A stretch of 64,000 nt of DNA from Geothrix campi (GCF_024609265.1 NZ_JANHMP010000003.1:1-64000); one strand, 5' to 3'; shown: positions 45,294 to 55,525, counted from the first letter of the stretch. The notes: a model not told the origin generated them from the letters alone. Made by a program: numbers and translations.

Positions 45294-45788
45294 TCACAGG
45301 TTCCGTTTCGTCAGCGCCACGGCGCCGATCATCGCGGCCAGCAGCACCAGGCCCGCCACCTCGAAGCCCAGCAGGTGATCCGCGAAGAGCGTGGTGCCCA
45401 CCTTCTGCAGCGTCATGGCCTGGGGCATCTCCGCCCCCTTGACCGCCAGGGCCTTCACGCCTGCAGAGCCCAGCACCAGCTTCATGGCGCCGAAGGCCAG
45501 GCCCGCGACCAGGGCCACCGAGAGCCAGCGCTGCACCGGGCGGGCGGCCTGGGCCTCCTCCTCCTGGTGGCTGTTCAGCATCATGATCACGAAGAGGACG
45601 AGCACCAGGATGGCGCCGGTGTAGACGATGATCTGAAGCGCCGCGGCCACGGGATTGGCCAGCAGCACGAAGAGGCCCGCCACGCCGAAGAAGGCGGCCA
45701 CCATGCAGAGGCCCGCCACGACGACGTTCTTCTGCAGCAGCATCCCCAGGGCGCCCAGGAGGGTGATGAGGGCAAAGGTGATGAACAT
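45294..45788 (-). CDS. nuoJ: NADH-quinone oxidoreductase subunit J
   Basis: NuoJ is a five-helix membrane subunit. The 164-residue protein starts FITFALITLLGALGMLLQKN and carries ALQIIVYTGAILVLVLFVIMMLN, the conserved pi-bulge helix that couples quinone reduction to pumping. GGGAG before ATG 45788 defines the start; a longer frame to 45866 would overlap nuoI. Confidence 0.96.
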   Translation of the reverse strand: MFITFALITLLGALGMLLQKNVVVAGLCMVAAFFGVAGLFVLLANPVAAALQIIVYTGAILVLVLFVIMMLNSHQEEEAQAARPVQRWLSVALVAGLAFGAMKLVLGSAGVKALAVKGAEMPQAMTLQKVGTTLFADHLLGFEVAGLVLLAAMIGAVALTKRNL

Positions 45789-45798
45789 GGCCGCTCCC

Positions 45799-46362
45799 TT
45801 ACAACGCGATCGTGCGGCGCGGCACGGAGGGGGTGGGATCCTGGGAGATGCTTTCCTTGCCATCAACCTCGGTGTAGGTGTTCATCAGGTCCCACTTGCC
45901 GAACTGCATGGACAGTCGGTCATAGGCCGCCACTTCATAGTCCTTCCGGAGCCAGATGGCATCCTTGGGGCAGGCCTCCTCGCACATGCCGCAGTAGATG
46001 CAGCGCAGCATGTCGATGCTGAACTTGGCCGGCCGCTTCTCCTCGAAGCCCTGCGTGATGTTGAGGTCGCTGAACTCCTCCGCCTCGATGCTGATGCAGC
46101 GGGCCGGGCAGGCCTCCTGGCACATGAAGCAGGCGACGCACTTGATGGCGCCATCCTCGAACCGCTTCAGCTCGTGAAGCCCGCGGTAACCCTCTGGCAT
46201 CTCCTTCTTCATGTCCGGGTACTGGATCGTGAAGCGCTTCGCGGTGGGCGTGAAGAGCTGCTTGAGGAAGTGCTGGATCGTGATGCCCATGCCCACCATC
46301 ACAGGCCAGACATAGGTGCGGTCCAGCCAACTCAGCTCGACCTTCTTGACGACGACACCCAT
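45799..46362 (-). CDS. nuoI: NADH-quinone oxidoreductase subunit I
   Basis: NuoI carries the two [4Fe-4S] clusters N6a/N6b next to the quinone site. The 187-residue protein has CVACFMCQEACP (near 75-86) and CIYCGMCEEACPKDAIWL (near 119-136), both complete. An N-terminal amphipathic helix (QHFLKQLFTPTAKRFTIQYP) matches the family. It is the only peripheral-arm-type subunit in this operon. Confidence 0.97.
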   Translation of the reverse strand: MGVVVKKVELSWLDRTYVWPVMVGMGITIQHFLKQLFTPTAKRFTIQYPDMKKEMPEGYRGLHELKRFEDGAIKCVACFMCQEACPARCISIEAEEFSDLNITQGFEEKRPAKFSIDMLRCIYCGMCEEACPKDAIWLRKDYEVAAYDRLSMQFGKWDLMNTYTEVDGKESISQDPTPSVPRRTIAL

Positions 46363-46373
46363 CGTCCTACTCC

Positions 46374-47435
46374 TCAGTGACCCTGGCTCATTCGCCAGGC
46401 GTGGAAGATCAGGTTGACCATGGACAGCGGCAGCATCGCCTTCCATCCGAGGCGCATGAGCTGGTCGTAGCGGAACCGCGGCAGGGTCCAGCGGATCCAG
46501 ACGAAGACCCAGGCGAAGAAGAGCATCTTCACCAGGAAGCTGGCCACGGACAACATCACCGTGGGGTCTTTCACGAAGGGCACCTGCCAGCCCCCGAAGT
46601 AGAGGGTGGCCATGAGGGCCGAAGCGGTCATCAAGTGGCAGTACTCGGACAGCGCCAGGAGGCTGAACTTCATGCTGCCGTATTCGGTGTTGAAGCCGGC
46701 CACGATCTCGCTCTCACCCTCGGCGAAGTCGAAGGGCAGGCGGTTCGTCTCGGCGAACATGCAGGTGAAGAACACAATGAACCCGAGGGGCTGCCGAACG
46801 ATGTTCCAGGCCCAGGGGAGGTGGCCCTGGGCGCTGATGACCTCCGAGGGATCGTAACCGCCGGTGGTCATGAAGATCGTGACCACGGCCAGGCTCATGC
46901 CGATCTCGTAGCTCACCATGGCCGCCGAGGCCCGCATGCCACCGAGGATCGACCACTTGTTGTTGCTGGACCAGGCCGCCACCAGCACGCCGTAGACGGC
47001 CATGCCGCCGATGGCCAGGGGATAGAGCAGCCCCATGCCGTTGCCGGGATCCAGCAGCGCCAGGTGGTACTCCTGGCCGCCGCTCACGAAGCTGCGGCCG
47101 AAGGGGATCACGGCGAAGCCCATGAGGGCCGGCACGAGGGCCAGGAAGGGCGCCAGCCAGAAGAGCGCCTTGTTGGCGTCGTGCGGGACCAGGTCCTCCT
47201 TGAAGAAGAACTTGATGCCGTCCGCCAGCGGCTGGACGAGTCCGAGGATCTTGATCTTGCCGAAGAGGGCCGCGCGGTTGGGCCCGATGCGGTCCTGGAT
47301 CATGGCCGAGCCCCGACGCTCCACCCAGGTCCAGAGGGCCGCCAGCGAGAAGACACCACCGAAGACGATGATGAGTTTCGCCACCATCCAAGCGATGGCA
47401 GGCGAGGTATGCAGCAGGCTTGCGAGCTTGTCCAT
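46374..47435 (-). CDS. nuoH: NADH-quinone oxidoreductase subunit H
   Basis: NuoH forms most of the quinone chamber. The 353-residue protein has ERRGSAMIQDRIGPNRAALFG and QPLADGIKFFFKEDLVP, GVLVAAWSSNNKWSILGGMRASAAMVSYEI in pieces, and ETNRLPFDFAEGESEIVAGFNTEYGSMKF. All are hallmark segments. It is the first gene of the operon; upstream are 222 bases without a gene up to glnS, so nuoA-G must be elsewhere if complex I is complete. The ribosome-binding site is weak. Confidence 0.97.
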   Translation of the reverse strand: MDKLASLLHTSPAIAWMVAKLIIVFGGVFSLAALWTWVERRGSAMIQDRIGPNRAALFGKIKILGLVQPLADGIKFFFKEDLVPHDANKALFWLAPFLALVPALMGFAVIPFGRSFVSGGQEYHLALLDPGNGMGLLYPLAIGGMAVYGVLVAAWSSNNKWSILGGMRASAAMVSYEIGMSLAVVTIFMTTGGYDPSEVISAQGHLPWAWNIVRQPLGFIVFFTCMFAETNRLPFDFAEGESEIVAGFNTEYGSMKFSLLALSEYCHLMTASALMATLYFGGWQVPFVKDPTVMLSVASFLVKMLFFAWVFVWIRWTLPRFRYDQLMRLGWKAMLPLSMVNLIFHAWRMSQGH

Positions 47436-47657
47436 GGGCGGCTTCCCGGCAGGGCCACCCGCGGGGAGGCCCAACCCATCGAGCCTATCAGAGCCGCGGC
47501 GTTCCCGACATGGAGGGAAAGAACTCTCCGGGCGGCGATGCGACCTGGGTCACACCCGAGGGCCAAAGCTGGCACTTTGGCCCGGTAAAAGGAAAACGGG
47601 GTCTGTTTTCATCGGCGGTGCCGCCCAGGGGAAAACGCATCCGCAGACTGCGATGTC

Positions 47658-49379
<1,722 letters not shown>

Positions 49380-49437
49380 CGGGGCTCACAGGATACAAAC
49401 CTCAAAGATACCAAGCCCTTGTTGAAAAGGCGTTGGG

Positions 49438-49530
49438 AACCGCGAAAGGCGCGAAAGCCCTTCGGGCACGCGAAGGAAGAAGGACGTTCTGAAAACCCTG
49501 CACACCTCTTTTCGCGCCCTTTCGCGGATT
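49438..49530. repeat. Imperfect inverted repeat between glnS and proC
   Basis: AACCGCGAAAGGCGCGAAAG (49438-49457) and TTTTCGCGCCCTTTCGCGG with following ATT (49509-49530) are inverted copies with one indel, separated by ~50 bases. The arms consist of repeated CGCGAAA units. It looks like a dispersed intergenic repeat rather than a terminator. Confidence 0.6.
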
Positions 49531-49550
49531 TCGCGGTTTCAGTTTCTGGA

Positions 49551-50366
49551 TCACCCCAGGCCCGCCGCCACCTGGGTGGCCCGCTCGATGCCGCGGGCGA
49601 CGACGGAGCGGATGCGGCCGTCCTCCAGGGCCAGCAGGCCGGCGATGGTGCAACCGGCGGGAGTGGTGACCTCGTCCTTGAGGGCGGCGGGGTGCCTCCC
49701 CGTCTCCAGCACCATGGATGCCGCCCCCAGGGTCATCTGGGCTGCCAATTCCAGTGCCACGGCCCGGGGCAGACCGCACTGGACCCCGCCCTCGGCCAGG
49801 GCTTCGAGAATGACGAACATGAAGGCCGGACCGCTGGCGCTGAGGCCCGTGACCGCGTCCATGTGCCGCTCATCCAGGTCCATGACGCGGCCGAGGGGCT
49901 CGAAGAGGGCCCGGGCCTGGGCCAGCTGGGCCTCGGTAACCCCCTGCCCCGCGGCCAGCACCGTCATGCCCCGGCGGATGGAGCAGGGCGTGTTGGGCAT
50001 GGCCCGCACCAGGGGCGTGCCCTCTGGCGTGTGGGCCGCCAGGAATTCCAGAGTCGTGCCCGCGGCGATGGAGACCACCAGGGGGTGGTGGTCCAGGGCC
50101 CCCGAGGCGGCCAAGCCCGCCAGCAGGCCCTTCAGCTCCTTGGGTTTCACGCAGAGCAGCACCACTTTCGCGCGCCGTACCACCTCGCTGGCATCGTTCG
50201 AGAGCGCGATGCCCAGGGCCTCGGCCCGGGTGCGTGCCGCTCCGGGGTGCCGCGTGGCGGCATGGATGCGGTCGGCGGGATAGCCCGAAGCCTCCACCAG
50301 GCCGGCGCTGATGGCCTGGCCCATGGTGCCGAAACCGAGGATGGCGAGTTGGGGATGGCGGCTCAT
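49551..50366 (-). CDS. proC: Pyrroline-5-carboxylate reductase
   Basis: ProC makes proline from pyrroline-5-carboxylate with NAD(P)H. The 271-residue protein has the Rossmann start LAILGFGTMGQAISAGL (7-23), VLLCVKPKEL, VRAMPNTPCSIRRGMTVL and the signature DAVTGLSASGPAFMFVILEAL with DEVTTPAGCTIAGL near 230-243. CAGGGAG precedes ATG 50366. Immediately upstream is an attenuator-like leader with a terminator hairpin and an Ile/Leu/Val-rich peptide, so expression is probably controlled by premature termination. Confidence 0.96.
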   Translation of the reverse strand: MSRHPQLAILGFGTMGQAISAGLVEASGYPADRIHAATRHPGAARTRAEALGIALSNDASEVVRRAKVVLLCVKPKELKGLLAGLAASGALDHHPLVVSIAAGTTLEFLAAHTPEGTPLVRAMPNTPCSIRRGMTVLAAGQGVTEAQLAQARALFEPLGRVMDLDERHMDAVTGLSASGPAFMFVILEALAEGGVQCGLPRAVALELAAQMTLGAASMVLETGRHPAALKDEVTTPAGCTIAGLLALEDGRIRSVVARGIERATQVAAGLG

Positions 50367-50383
50367 GGCGACTCCCTGGAACG

Positions 50384-50436
50384 AAAAACCCCCGCCGATG
50401 AGGGCGGGGGTGGATGGCGGGACCTGGAACCAGGTC
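50384..50436 (-). promoter_or_regulatory. Attenuator-like hairpins upstream of proC
   Basis: On the minus strand CCCCCGCC and GGCGGGGG form an 8-bp stem (50389-50410) followed by TTTTT, a standard terminator, ending 17 bases before proC. Just upstream, GACCTGG and CCAGGTC form a 7-bp hairpin (50421-50436) that overlaps the stop codon of a short leader reading frame. The order leader peptide, alternative hairpin, terminator, gene is that of transcription attenuation. Confidence 0.72.
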
Positions 50437-50506
50437 AACTCGTCGTGCGACTCCCCCCCGCACTCAAGGTGCTAGGGCGCGGGTGGACGACCAGAATGAG
50501 GATCAT
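50435..50506 (-). CDS. Putative leader peptide, branched-chain-residue rich
   Basis: The 23-codon frame begins MILILVVHPRPSTLSAGG and stops with TGA at 50435-50437, at the base of the first attenuator hairpin. Six of the first seven residues are Ile, Leu or Val, as in ilv/leu leader peptides. TATATT lies about ten bases upstream of the ATG and could be a -10 element of a leaderless message; no Shine-Dalgarno is visible. Confidence 0.5.
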   Translation of the reverse strand: MILILVVHPRPSTLSAGGSRTTS

Positions 50507-50550
50507 GCGGACCAATATAGCGGGATCAGACCCCCGGCGGGAGAAAACAG

Positions 50551-50904
50551 CTACTGGTCCCGCCCCTGCCCCAGGGTCCACCAGACGCAGTCTTCCAGAT
50601 CGGAGACGACGAAACCTTGGCGCATCTCGGAGATGAGCTGGAAGGTATCGCCCACGGGGCTGTGGAAGCCCGTGGTGATCTCGCCCGGACCCGAGCGCAC
50701 CCCGAAGAAGAACTCGGACTGTTCGAGGCCCAGGCGTAGCGCGGTCTCCTGGAGGGCTTCGCGGTGATCCATGCCCTCGGGAATGCCCTGGATCACCTGC
50801 ACGGTTTCGCCCGCAATGATCGTGGGCGCGTAGGCTGCGGCACCCTGGTCCTCCAGCACCGCGAGGGTGATGTGGGTGAACTCCTGGAGGTCCATCAGAG
50901 CCAT
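50551..50904 (-). CDS. Small conserved-looking cytoplasmic protein, unknown
   Basis: The 117-residue protein (MALMDLQEFTHITLAVLEDQG) has no signal or membrane helix and ends FVVSDLEDCVWWTLGQGRDQ. I do not recognise it. Starts at 50904 or 50895 are both possible; the first overlaps the gltX stop by ten bases. It follows gltX on the same strand and is likely cotranscribed with it, ending ~45 bases before the proC leader. Confidence 0.72.
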   Translation of the reverse strand: MALMDLQEFTHITLAVLEDQGAAAYAPTIIAGETVQVIQGIPEGMDHREALQETALRLGLEQSEFFFGVRSGPGEITTGFHSPVGDTFQLISEMRQGFVVSDLEDCVWWTLGQGRDQ

Positions 50905-52367
50905 CGCTCCAGACGCGCCACCACCTCCGCGCGTCCCACGAGCATCAGAGTGTCGAAGATGCCCGGACTGACCGGCTTGCCGCAGAGGGCCACCCGCAGG
51001 GCCTGGGCCAGGTCCTTGGTCTTGAGGTCGTGGCGCTCGAGGATGCCGGCGAACGCGGCCTCCAGCCCTTCGTGGGTGTAGTCCGCAAGCTGGCTCACCT
51101 CCTGGAGGGCGGGCTTCACAGCCGGCGTCATGAACTTCTCCACCGCCTTGTCGTCGAAGGCGGCGGGCCGCTCGAACGCGAACCGCAGGGCCTCGGCCAT
51201 GTCCGTGAGCGACTTGCCCTTCTGCGTGGCCTGGATGGCCTGGGCCTTCCAGCCCTCAGGCTTCCCGGTCCAGCCGGCCGGCATGAAGGGCCGCAGGTGC
51301 GGCTCCAGTTCCTGCCAGGAGGCCCGCTGGATGAGCTTCTGGTTCAGCCACTGGAGCTTGTCCATGTCGAAGCGGGCGGCGCTCTTCTGGCAATCGGCCA
51401 GGTCGAAGAGCTGGATCATCTGCTCGTCCGTGAGCAGTTCCTCTTCGGCGGTCTCCACGGCCTTGCCATCAATCTTGGGGGTCCAGGAGAGGCGTGCCAG
51501 GGCCAGGCGAACAGCGGATGGCAGCAGGCCCATGGCCTGGTACTCGGTGATGCTGGTGGCGCCGTGGCGCTTGCTGAGCTTGGCGCCGTCGGCCCCCAGG
51601 ATCATGGGCACGTGGGCGAAGGCGGGCAGGTCGTAGCCAAAGGCGGCGAACAGCGGGATCTGCTTGGGGGTGTTGTTCAGGTGGTCGTCCCCCCGGATCA
51701 CATGGGTCACCTCCATGTGGGTGTCGTCCACCACCACGCAGAAGTTGTACGTGGGTACGCCGATGTCGCCAGGGCCCTCGCCGGTGCGGGCGATGATCCA
51801 GTCGTCCAGGCTGTCCGCCGGGAAGCGGGTTTCGCCCTTGATCAGGTCGGGCACCACGATGTCCCCGTCCACCGGCATGCGGAAACGGATGGCGGCGGGC
51901 TGGCTGGCGTCATGGTTCGCGCTGGCGCAGCCCTTCCCCGCATCCAGCCCCCGGTTGTACTGGAAGACCTTGCCCGCGGCTTCCACGGCCTTGCGCCGTT
52001 CGTCCAGGATCTCCCTTGAACAGCGGCAGCGGTAGGCGAGGCCCTTGTCCAGCAGCTCCTGGATCTTGGTCCGATAGAGGTCCATGCGCTGCATCTGGCG
52101 GTAGGGACCGTGCGGTCCCTTCCATCGGGTGGGATCGCCCATGACCGGGCCCTCGTCCCAGTCCAGGCCGCACCAGGCCATGCCCTCCTCAATGATGCGG
52201 ATGTTGTCGTCCGTGCTCCGGGAAAGATCCGTGTCCTCGACGCGCAGGATGAAGCGTCCGCCGTGCTTGCGGGCAAAGAGCCAGCAGAACAGCGCCGTGC
52301 GCACCCCGCCAATGTGGAGCATGCCGGTGGGGGACGGTGCGAAGCGGGTGACGACCTGGCGGGACAT
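50895..52367 (-). CDS. gltX: Glutamyl-tRNA synthetase
   Basis: GltX charges tRNA-Glu. The 490-residue class Ib synthetase has RFAPSPTGMLHIGGVRTALFCWLFAR (HIGH-like motif), RVEDTDLSRS, YNFCVVVDDTHMEVTHVIRGDDHLNNT in pieces and KLSKRHGATSI (KMSKS-like). The C-terminal helical anticodon-binding domain is complete. ATG 52367 begins SRQVVTRFAPSPTG. Length and motifs fit a discriminating-type family member, though specificity cannot be read by eye. Confidence 0.97.
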   Translation of the reverse strand: MSRQVVTRFAPSPTGMLHIGGVRTALFCWLFARKHGGRFILRVEDTDLSRSTDDNIRIIEEGMAWCGLDWDEGPVMGDPTRWKGPHGPYRQMQRMDLYRTKIQELLDKGLAYRCRCSREILDERRKAVEAAGKVFQYNRGLDAGKGCASANHDASQPAAIRFRMPVDGDIVVPDLIKGETRFPADSLDDWIIARTGEGPGDIGVPTYNFCVVVDDTHMEVTHVIRGDDHLNNTPKQIPLFAAFGYDLPAFAHVPMILGADGAKLSKRHGATSITEYQAMGLLPSAVRLALARLSWTPKIDGKAVETAEEELLTDEQMIQLFDLADCQKSAARFDMDKLQWLNQKLIQRASWQELEPHLRPFMPAGWTGKPEGWKAQAIQATQKGKSLTDMAEALRFAFERPAAFDDKAVEKFMTPAVKPALQEVSQLADYTHEGLEAAFAGILERHDLKTKDLAQALRVALCGKPVSPGIFDTLMLVGRAEVVARLERWL

Positions 52368-52454
52368 GGAATGGCCTCTGATCAAACCCCCAGTGTGCCC
52401 CAAGCGCGCTGACTCCGTCTGCGCGCATCTGCAAAACGCGCAGCGTAGTGCGTC

Positions 52455-53342
52455 CTACTTGATATAAAGCTTGAGCTTGATCTCGATCGGGCCCTCGCCG
52501 CTGAAGAGGCTGCGATCCAGGACGATGGGCACCTCGACCACGCTGCGATGGGGCATGTGGGTGGGCGAGAAGGTGTGGGTCGCCGAGAAGGCGGAATCCA
52601 CGGGGAACTCGTCGATCTCTTCCAGCAACTCGCCGGCGGACAGTTCTTCGACCTCCAGGGGCTTGGTGGACTCCGTCATGGCGGGGGGCGGGGGCGGAGG
52701 CGGGGGGGGCGCCCCTCCCGTCAGGACAGTTTGCGGCTCCTCGACCACGCCGCCCCCGTACTTCTCGGCAAGGCTCTTCAGCACCAGCCGGGCCACACCC
52801 GTGAGCGTCTCCTTGACGCCCTCGCCTCGCATGGCGCAGGCCTCGAAGGTGGGGACATGGAAGATGTTGATCTCCTTGTCGAGGGTGCCCACCGGCAGGG
52901 CGTTCGGCGTGTCCCGCTTGTTCCACTGGATCACGTGGGGGATCTTCGACAGATCCGTGCCCTGCTCCTTGAGGTTGGCGATGAGGTTCTGGAAGCTCTC
53001 CTTGTTGCTTTCCAGGGCCGGAGCCTGCGAATCCGCCACGAACACCACCGCGTCGGCGCCGCGCAGCACCAGCTTGCGGGTGGCGTCATAGAAGACCTGG
53101 CCAGGCACGGTATAGAGCTGGACGCGGGTCTTCATGCCCCGGATGGTGCCGAGGTCGATGGGCAGGAAATCGAAGAAGAGCGTGCGGTCCGTCTGGGTCG
53201 CGAGGGACAGCATCTTGCCCCGCCCTTCGCCGGGCAGCGTGTCGTAGACGTGCTGGAGATTCGTCGTTTTCCCACAAAGGCCCGGGCCGTAGTAGACGAT
53301 CTTGGCCGTCAGCTCCTTAGTGGCCGCATTGAAAAGCACCAT
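52455..53342 (-). CDS. MglA-like Ras-type GTPase with C-terminal extension
   Basis: The 295-residue protein starts with an MglA-like small GTPase domain (residues 1-~195): P-loop YYGPGLCGKTTNLQ, SLATQTDRTLFFDFLP, LYTVPGQVFYDATRKLVLRGADAVVFVADSQ and the base-recognition WNKRD. Myxobacterial MglA sets cell polarity for motility. After it come a run of nine prolines (~217-225) and an ~70-residue acidic tail ending in a beta-rich segment (VVEVPIVLDRSLFSGEGPIEIKL), which normal ~195-residue MglA lacks. No mglB is adjacent. Confidence 0.9.
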   Translation of the reverse strand: MVLFNAATKELTAKIVYYGPGLCGKTTNLQHVYDTLPGEGRGKMLSLATQTDRTLFFDFLPIDLGTIRGMKTRVQLYTVPGQVFYDATRKLVLRGADAVVFVADSQAPALESNKESFQNLIANLKEQGTDLSKIPHVIQWNKRDTPNALPVGTLDKEINIFHVPTFEACAMRGEGVKETLTGVARLVLKSLAEKYGGGVVEEPQTVLTGGAPPPPPPPPPAMTESTKPLEVEELSAGELLEEIDEFPVDSAFSATHTFSPTHMPHRSVVEVPIVLDRSLFSGEGPIEIKLKLYIK

Positions 53343-53482
53343 GCCTGCACCTTCGCGATGTCCCGGGAAGATTGGCGGGTCTACGGCAGGCCGTCAAGAA
53401 AGAACCGGGATAGGCGTACTATCCCCCAGGCCGCCCCTGATGCGCTACACTTCCGGCCATCCCACCATCCCTGAGGGTTTCC

Positions 53483-54469
53483 ATGGCCAAGCTGCTGGTG
53501 CACGAAAGCGCGGGTATCCGCGAGTTCGAGATCGTGGACAACGAAGTCCACATGGGACGAGAGCTGGACAACACCCTGCGCCTCCCGGACCCCAGCATCA
53601 GCCGCCATCACTGCGTGCTCCGCAAGGTGGGTGGCGGTTACGAGATCCAGGATCTCCAGAGCAGCAACGGGGTGCTGGTGAATGGCAACCGGGTGCAGTC
53701 CTCCCCGCTCAGGAACGGTGACCGCATCACGCTGGGCCAGATCCAGCTCACCTTCCAGGATCCGCTCTCCGAGGTCGGCGCCACGGTGGCGGTGAGCCGC
53801 GAAGATGCACCCCAGCCCCCCCTTGGCACCGTGCGCATGTCCGCCGACCAGCTGGCCGCCATCCACACCGGGAAACCTCTCACGGGAGACGCCAAAGCCA
53901 CCGCCCCGGACCAGCCTTCCACCGGGCCCGTCCCCACCCCGGTCAAGGTCGTCCCCCCGGTTCCCCCGGTGGCGCCACTCATGGCACCTAGGCCAACCGC
54001 CCCGGCCCGGCCCGCGGAACTGTCCTTCCTCGGCTCCCTCCTGCCCCCGATCCCCGACGACGCCCTGACCACAGGGGAGCGCGGCGATCTGGTAACTCGC
54101 CTGGTGGCCGTTCTCATCGATGTCGTTCCCGCGATCCTCATCTCGATCGTCTTCATGATCCTGTCTGCGGTGCCCTACGTCGGTTGCATCCTGCTGCCGC
54201 TCAATATCGCCGCCCAGCTCGGCTACTACTGGTTCTTCGTGCCATGGTGCGTATCGAAGTACGGTGCCAGCATCGGCAAGAAGGTCATGAAGCTGCGGGT
54301 GGTGCCCGAAGGAAACCCCCAGGGCCGCATCGATCTCGGACCCGCGATCCTCCGCCAGATCGGCAACTTTCTCTTCCTGAACCTCATCGTCCTCGCCGTG
54401 AAGGGTGATGAGCGCATCAGCCTCAGCGACATGCTGGCCAAGTCTGAAGTGCTCAAAGTGGACCGCTAG
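53483..54469 (+). CDS. FHA-RDD membrane protein
   Basis: The 328-residue protein has an N-terminal FHA domain (1-~92: HMGRELDNTLRLPDPSISRHHCVLRKV, SSNGVLVNGNRV) that binds phosphothreonine peptides, a Pro-rich linker (~95-185), and an RDD-type membrane domain (~190-320: LVTRLVAVLIDVVPAILISIVFMIL; SIGKKVMKLRVV). A protein kinase partner is expected but not nearby. GAGGG lies before the ATG. It is divergent from the MglA-like gene and two bases from dcd. Confidence 0.9.
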   Translation: MAKLLVHESAGIREFEIVDNEVHMGRELDNTLRLPDPSISRHHCVLRKVGGGYEIQDLQSSNGVLVNGNRVQSSPLRNGDRITLGQIQLTFQDPLSEVGATVAVSREDAPQPPLGTVRMSADQLAAIHTGKPLTGDAKATAPDQPSTGPVPTPVKVVPPVPPVAPLMAPRPTAPARPAELSFLGSLLPPIPDDALTTGERGDLVTRLVAVLIDVVPAILISIVFMILSAVPYVGCILLPLNIAAQLGYYWFFVPWCVSKYGASIGKKVMKLRVVPEGNPQGRIDLGPAILRQIGNFLFLNLIVLAVKGDERISLSDMLAKSEVLKVDR

Positions 54470-54471
54470 CG

Positions 54472-54999
54472 GTGATCCTCACCGGCAAGCAGATCCTCGA
54501 AGCCCGGGACCAGGGGAAGATCCGCATCGATCCCTGGAATGAGGTCCAGCTGAACCCCAACAGCTACAACCTGCGCCTGGGCGACGATCTGGCCGTCTAC
54601 ACCGACCATGAGCTCGACATGGCCAAGCCCAACGGCATCGAGTTTCTGAAGATCCCTGCCGAGGGCCTGCTGCTGAAGCCTGGGACCCTCTACCTGGGAC
54701 GCACGCTGGAGTACACGGAGACCCACGGCATGGTGCCCATGCTGGAGGGGCGCAGCAGTGTGGGGCGCCTGGGCCTCTTCGTTCACGTCACCGCGGGCTT
54801 CGGCGACATCGGCTTCTGCGGCTTCTGGACCCTGGAGATCAGCTGCATCCAGCCCGTCCGCATCTACGCCGGCGTCGGCATCTGCCAGATCTTCTACCAC
54901 ACCATCAGCGGCAGCTACGACAGCTACGAGTCCGGCAAGTACCAGCGCAATTCCGGCATTCAGCCCTCGATGCTGTGGAAGGATTTCGTGAAGGAGTAG
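54472..54999 (+). CDS. dcd: dCTP deaminase
   Basis: Dcd converts dCTP to dUTP for dTMP synthesis. The 175-residue protein has NPNSYNLRLGDDLAVY, the nucleotide loop EGRSSVGRLGLFVHVTAGFGD and the catalytic Glu in FWTLEISC, plus the C-terminal YQRNSGIQPS that closes over the active site. The start is GTG 54472, just after the FHA-RDD stop. A strong bidirectional terminator follows. Confidence 0.95.
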   Translation: MILTGKQILEARDQGKIRIDPWNEVQLNPNSYNLRLGDDLAVYTDHELDMAKPNGIEFLKIPAEGLLLKPGTLYLGRTLEYTETHGMVPMLEGRSSVGRLGLFVHVTAGFGDIGFCGFWTLEISCIQPVRIYAGVGICQIFYHTISGSYDSYESGKYQRNSGIQPSMLWKDFVKE

Positions 55000-55016
55000 C
55001 GCGGCCGCGCATCGCC

Positions 55017-55060
55017 TGATCACGAAAAAGCGGCGCAGGTGCGCCGCTTTTTCGTGATCA
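55017..55060. terminator. Bidirectional terminator, perfect 21-bp palindrome
   Basis: TGATCACGAAAAAGCGGCGCA and its exact inverse complement flank a GG centre (55038-55039). The GC stem has A5 on its left and T5 on its right, so it ends transcripts from both sides: dcd and the convergent membrane protein gene. Confidence 0.93.
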
Positions 55061-55084
55061 CTGCGAGATTTAGGGCCAGGAGAC

Positions 55085-55525
55085 CTAAGCTTGGGCGCTC
55101 ATGAGCTTGTTGAATCCGGCGATCTTGACCCACCAGATGATGAGGCAGACGAGAGCGACAGGGCCCGCAAGCACATTCACGAGAGGAATGAGGCCACAGC
55201 ACTGCGCGATGCAGGCGATCAGGCCGATGGTGTAACCCGCATCGTCAACATTCTTCCCGTTCTCCGCCGCCCAGCTCTTGATGGATTCAGAGACATTCTT
55301 CACGACGAAGAAATGCCACACGAGGTTGAACAGGGGGATGAGCATGAGCCAGACCATGCTGGGGTTCATCTTCTGGTGACGTTCTCCAGTCAGATTCAAG
55401 GCCTTCTGCATCGTCAGGATGTAGAAGATCGCGACGGCGATGCCGATCGCTGCGGCCAATAGTGCGAAGATCAGGCACCCTCCGCCGAGCAAGGCGGCAA
55501 GAGCGCTGGAATCGGAATGAGACAT
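55085..55525 (-). CDS. Membrane protein of unknown function
   Basis: The 146-residue protein has three or four membrane segments (residues ~8-38, 56-75 and 100-138) and the motif MVWLMLIPLFNLVWHFFVVKNVSESIKSWA in pieces, typical of small bacterial membrane proteins of the DUF4328/DUF4234 kind, though I cannot assign one. GAGGA lies before the ATG. Upstream AT-rich sequence (55560-55620) probably holds its promoter. Confidence 0.7.
   Translation of the reverse strand: MSHSDSSALAALLGGGCLIFALLAAAIGIAVAIFYILTMQKALNLTGERHQKMNPSMVWLMLIPLFNLVWHFFVVKNVSESIKSWAAENGKNVDDAGYTIGLIACIAQCCGLIPLVNVLAGPVALVCLIIWWVKIAGFNKLMSAQA

Noticed and set aside
47436-47657. A sigma-54 promoter near TGGCAC at the nuoH-glnS gap
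   Set aside because: The TGGCAC is not followed by TTGC at the required spacing.
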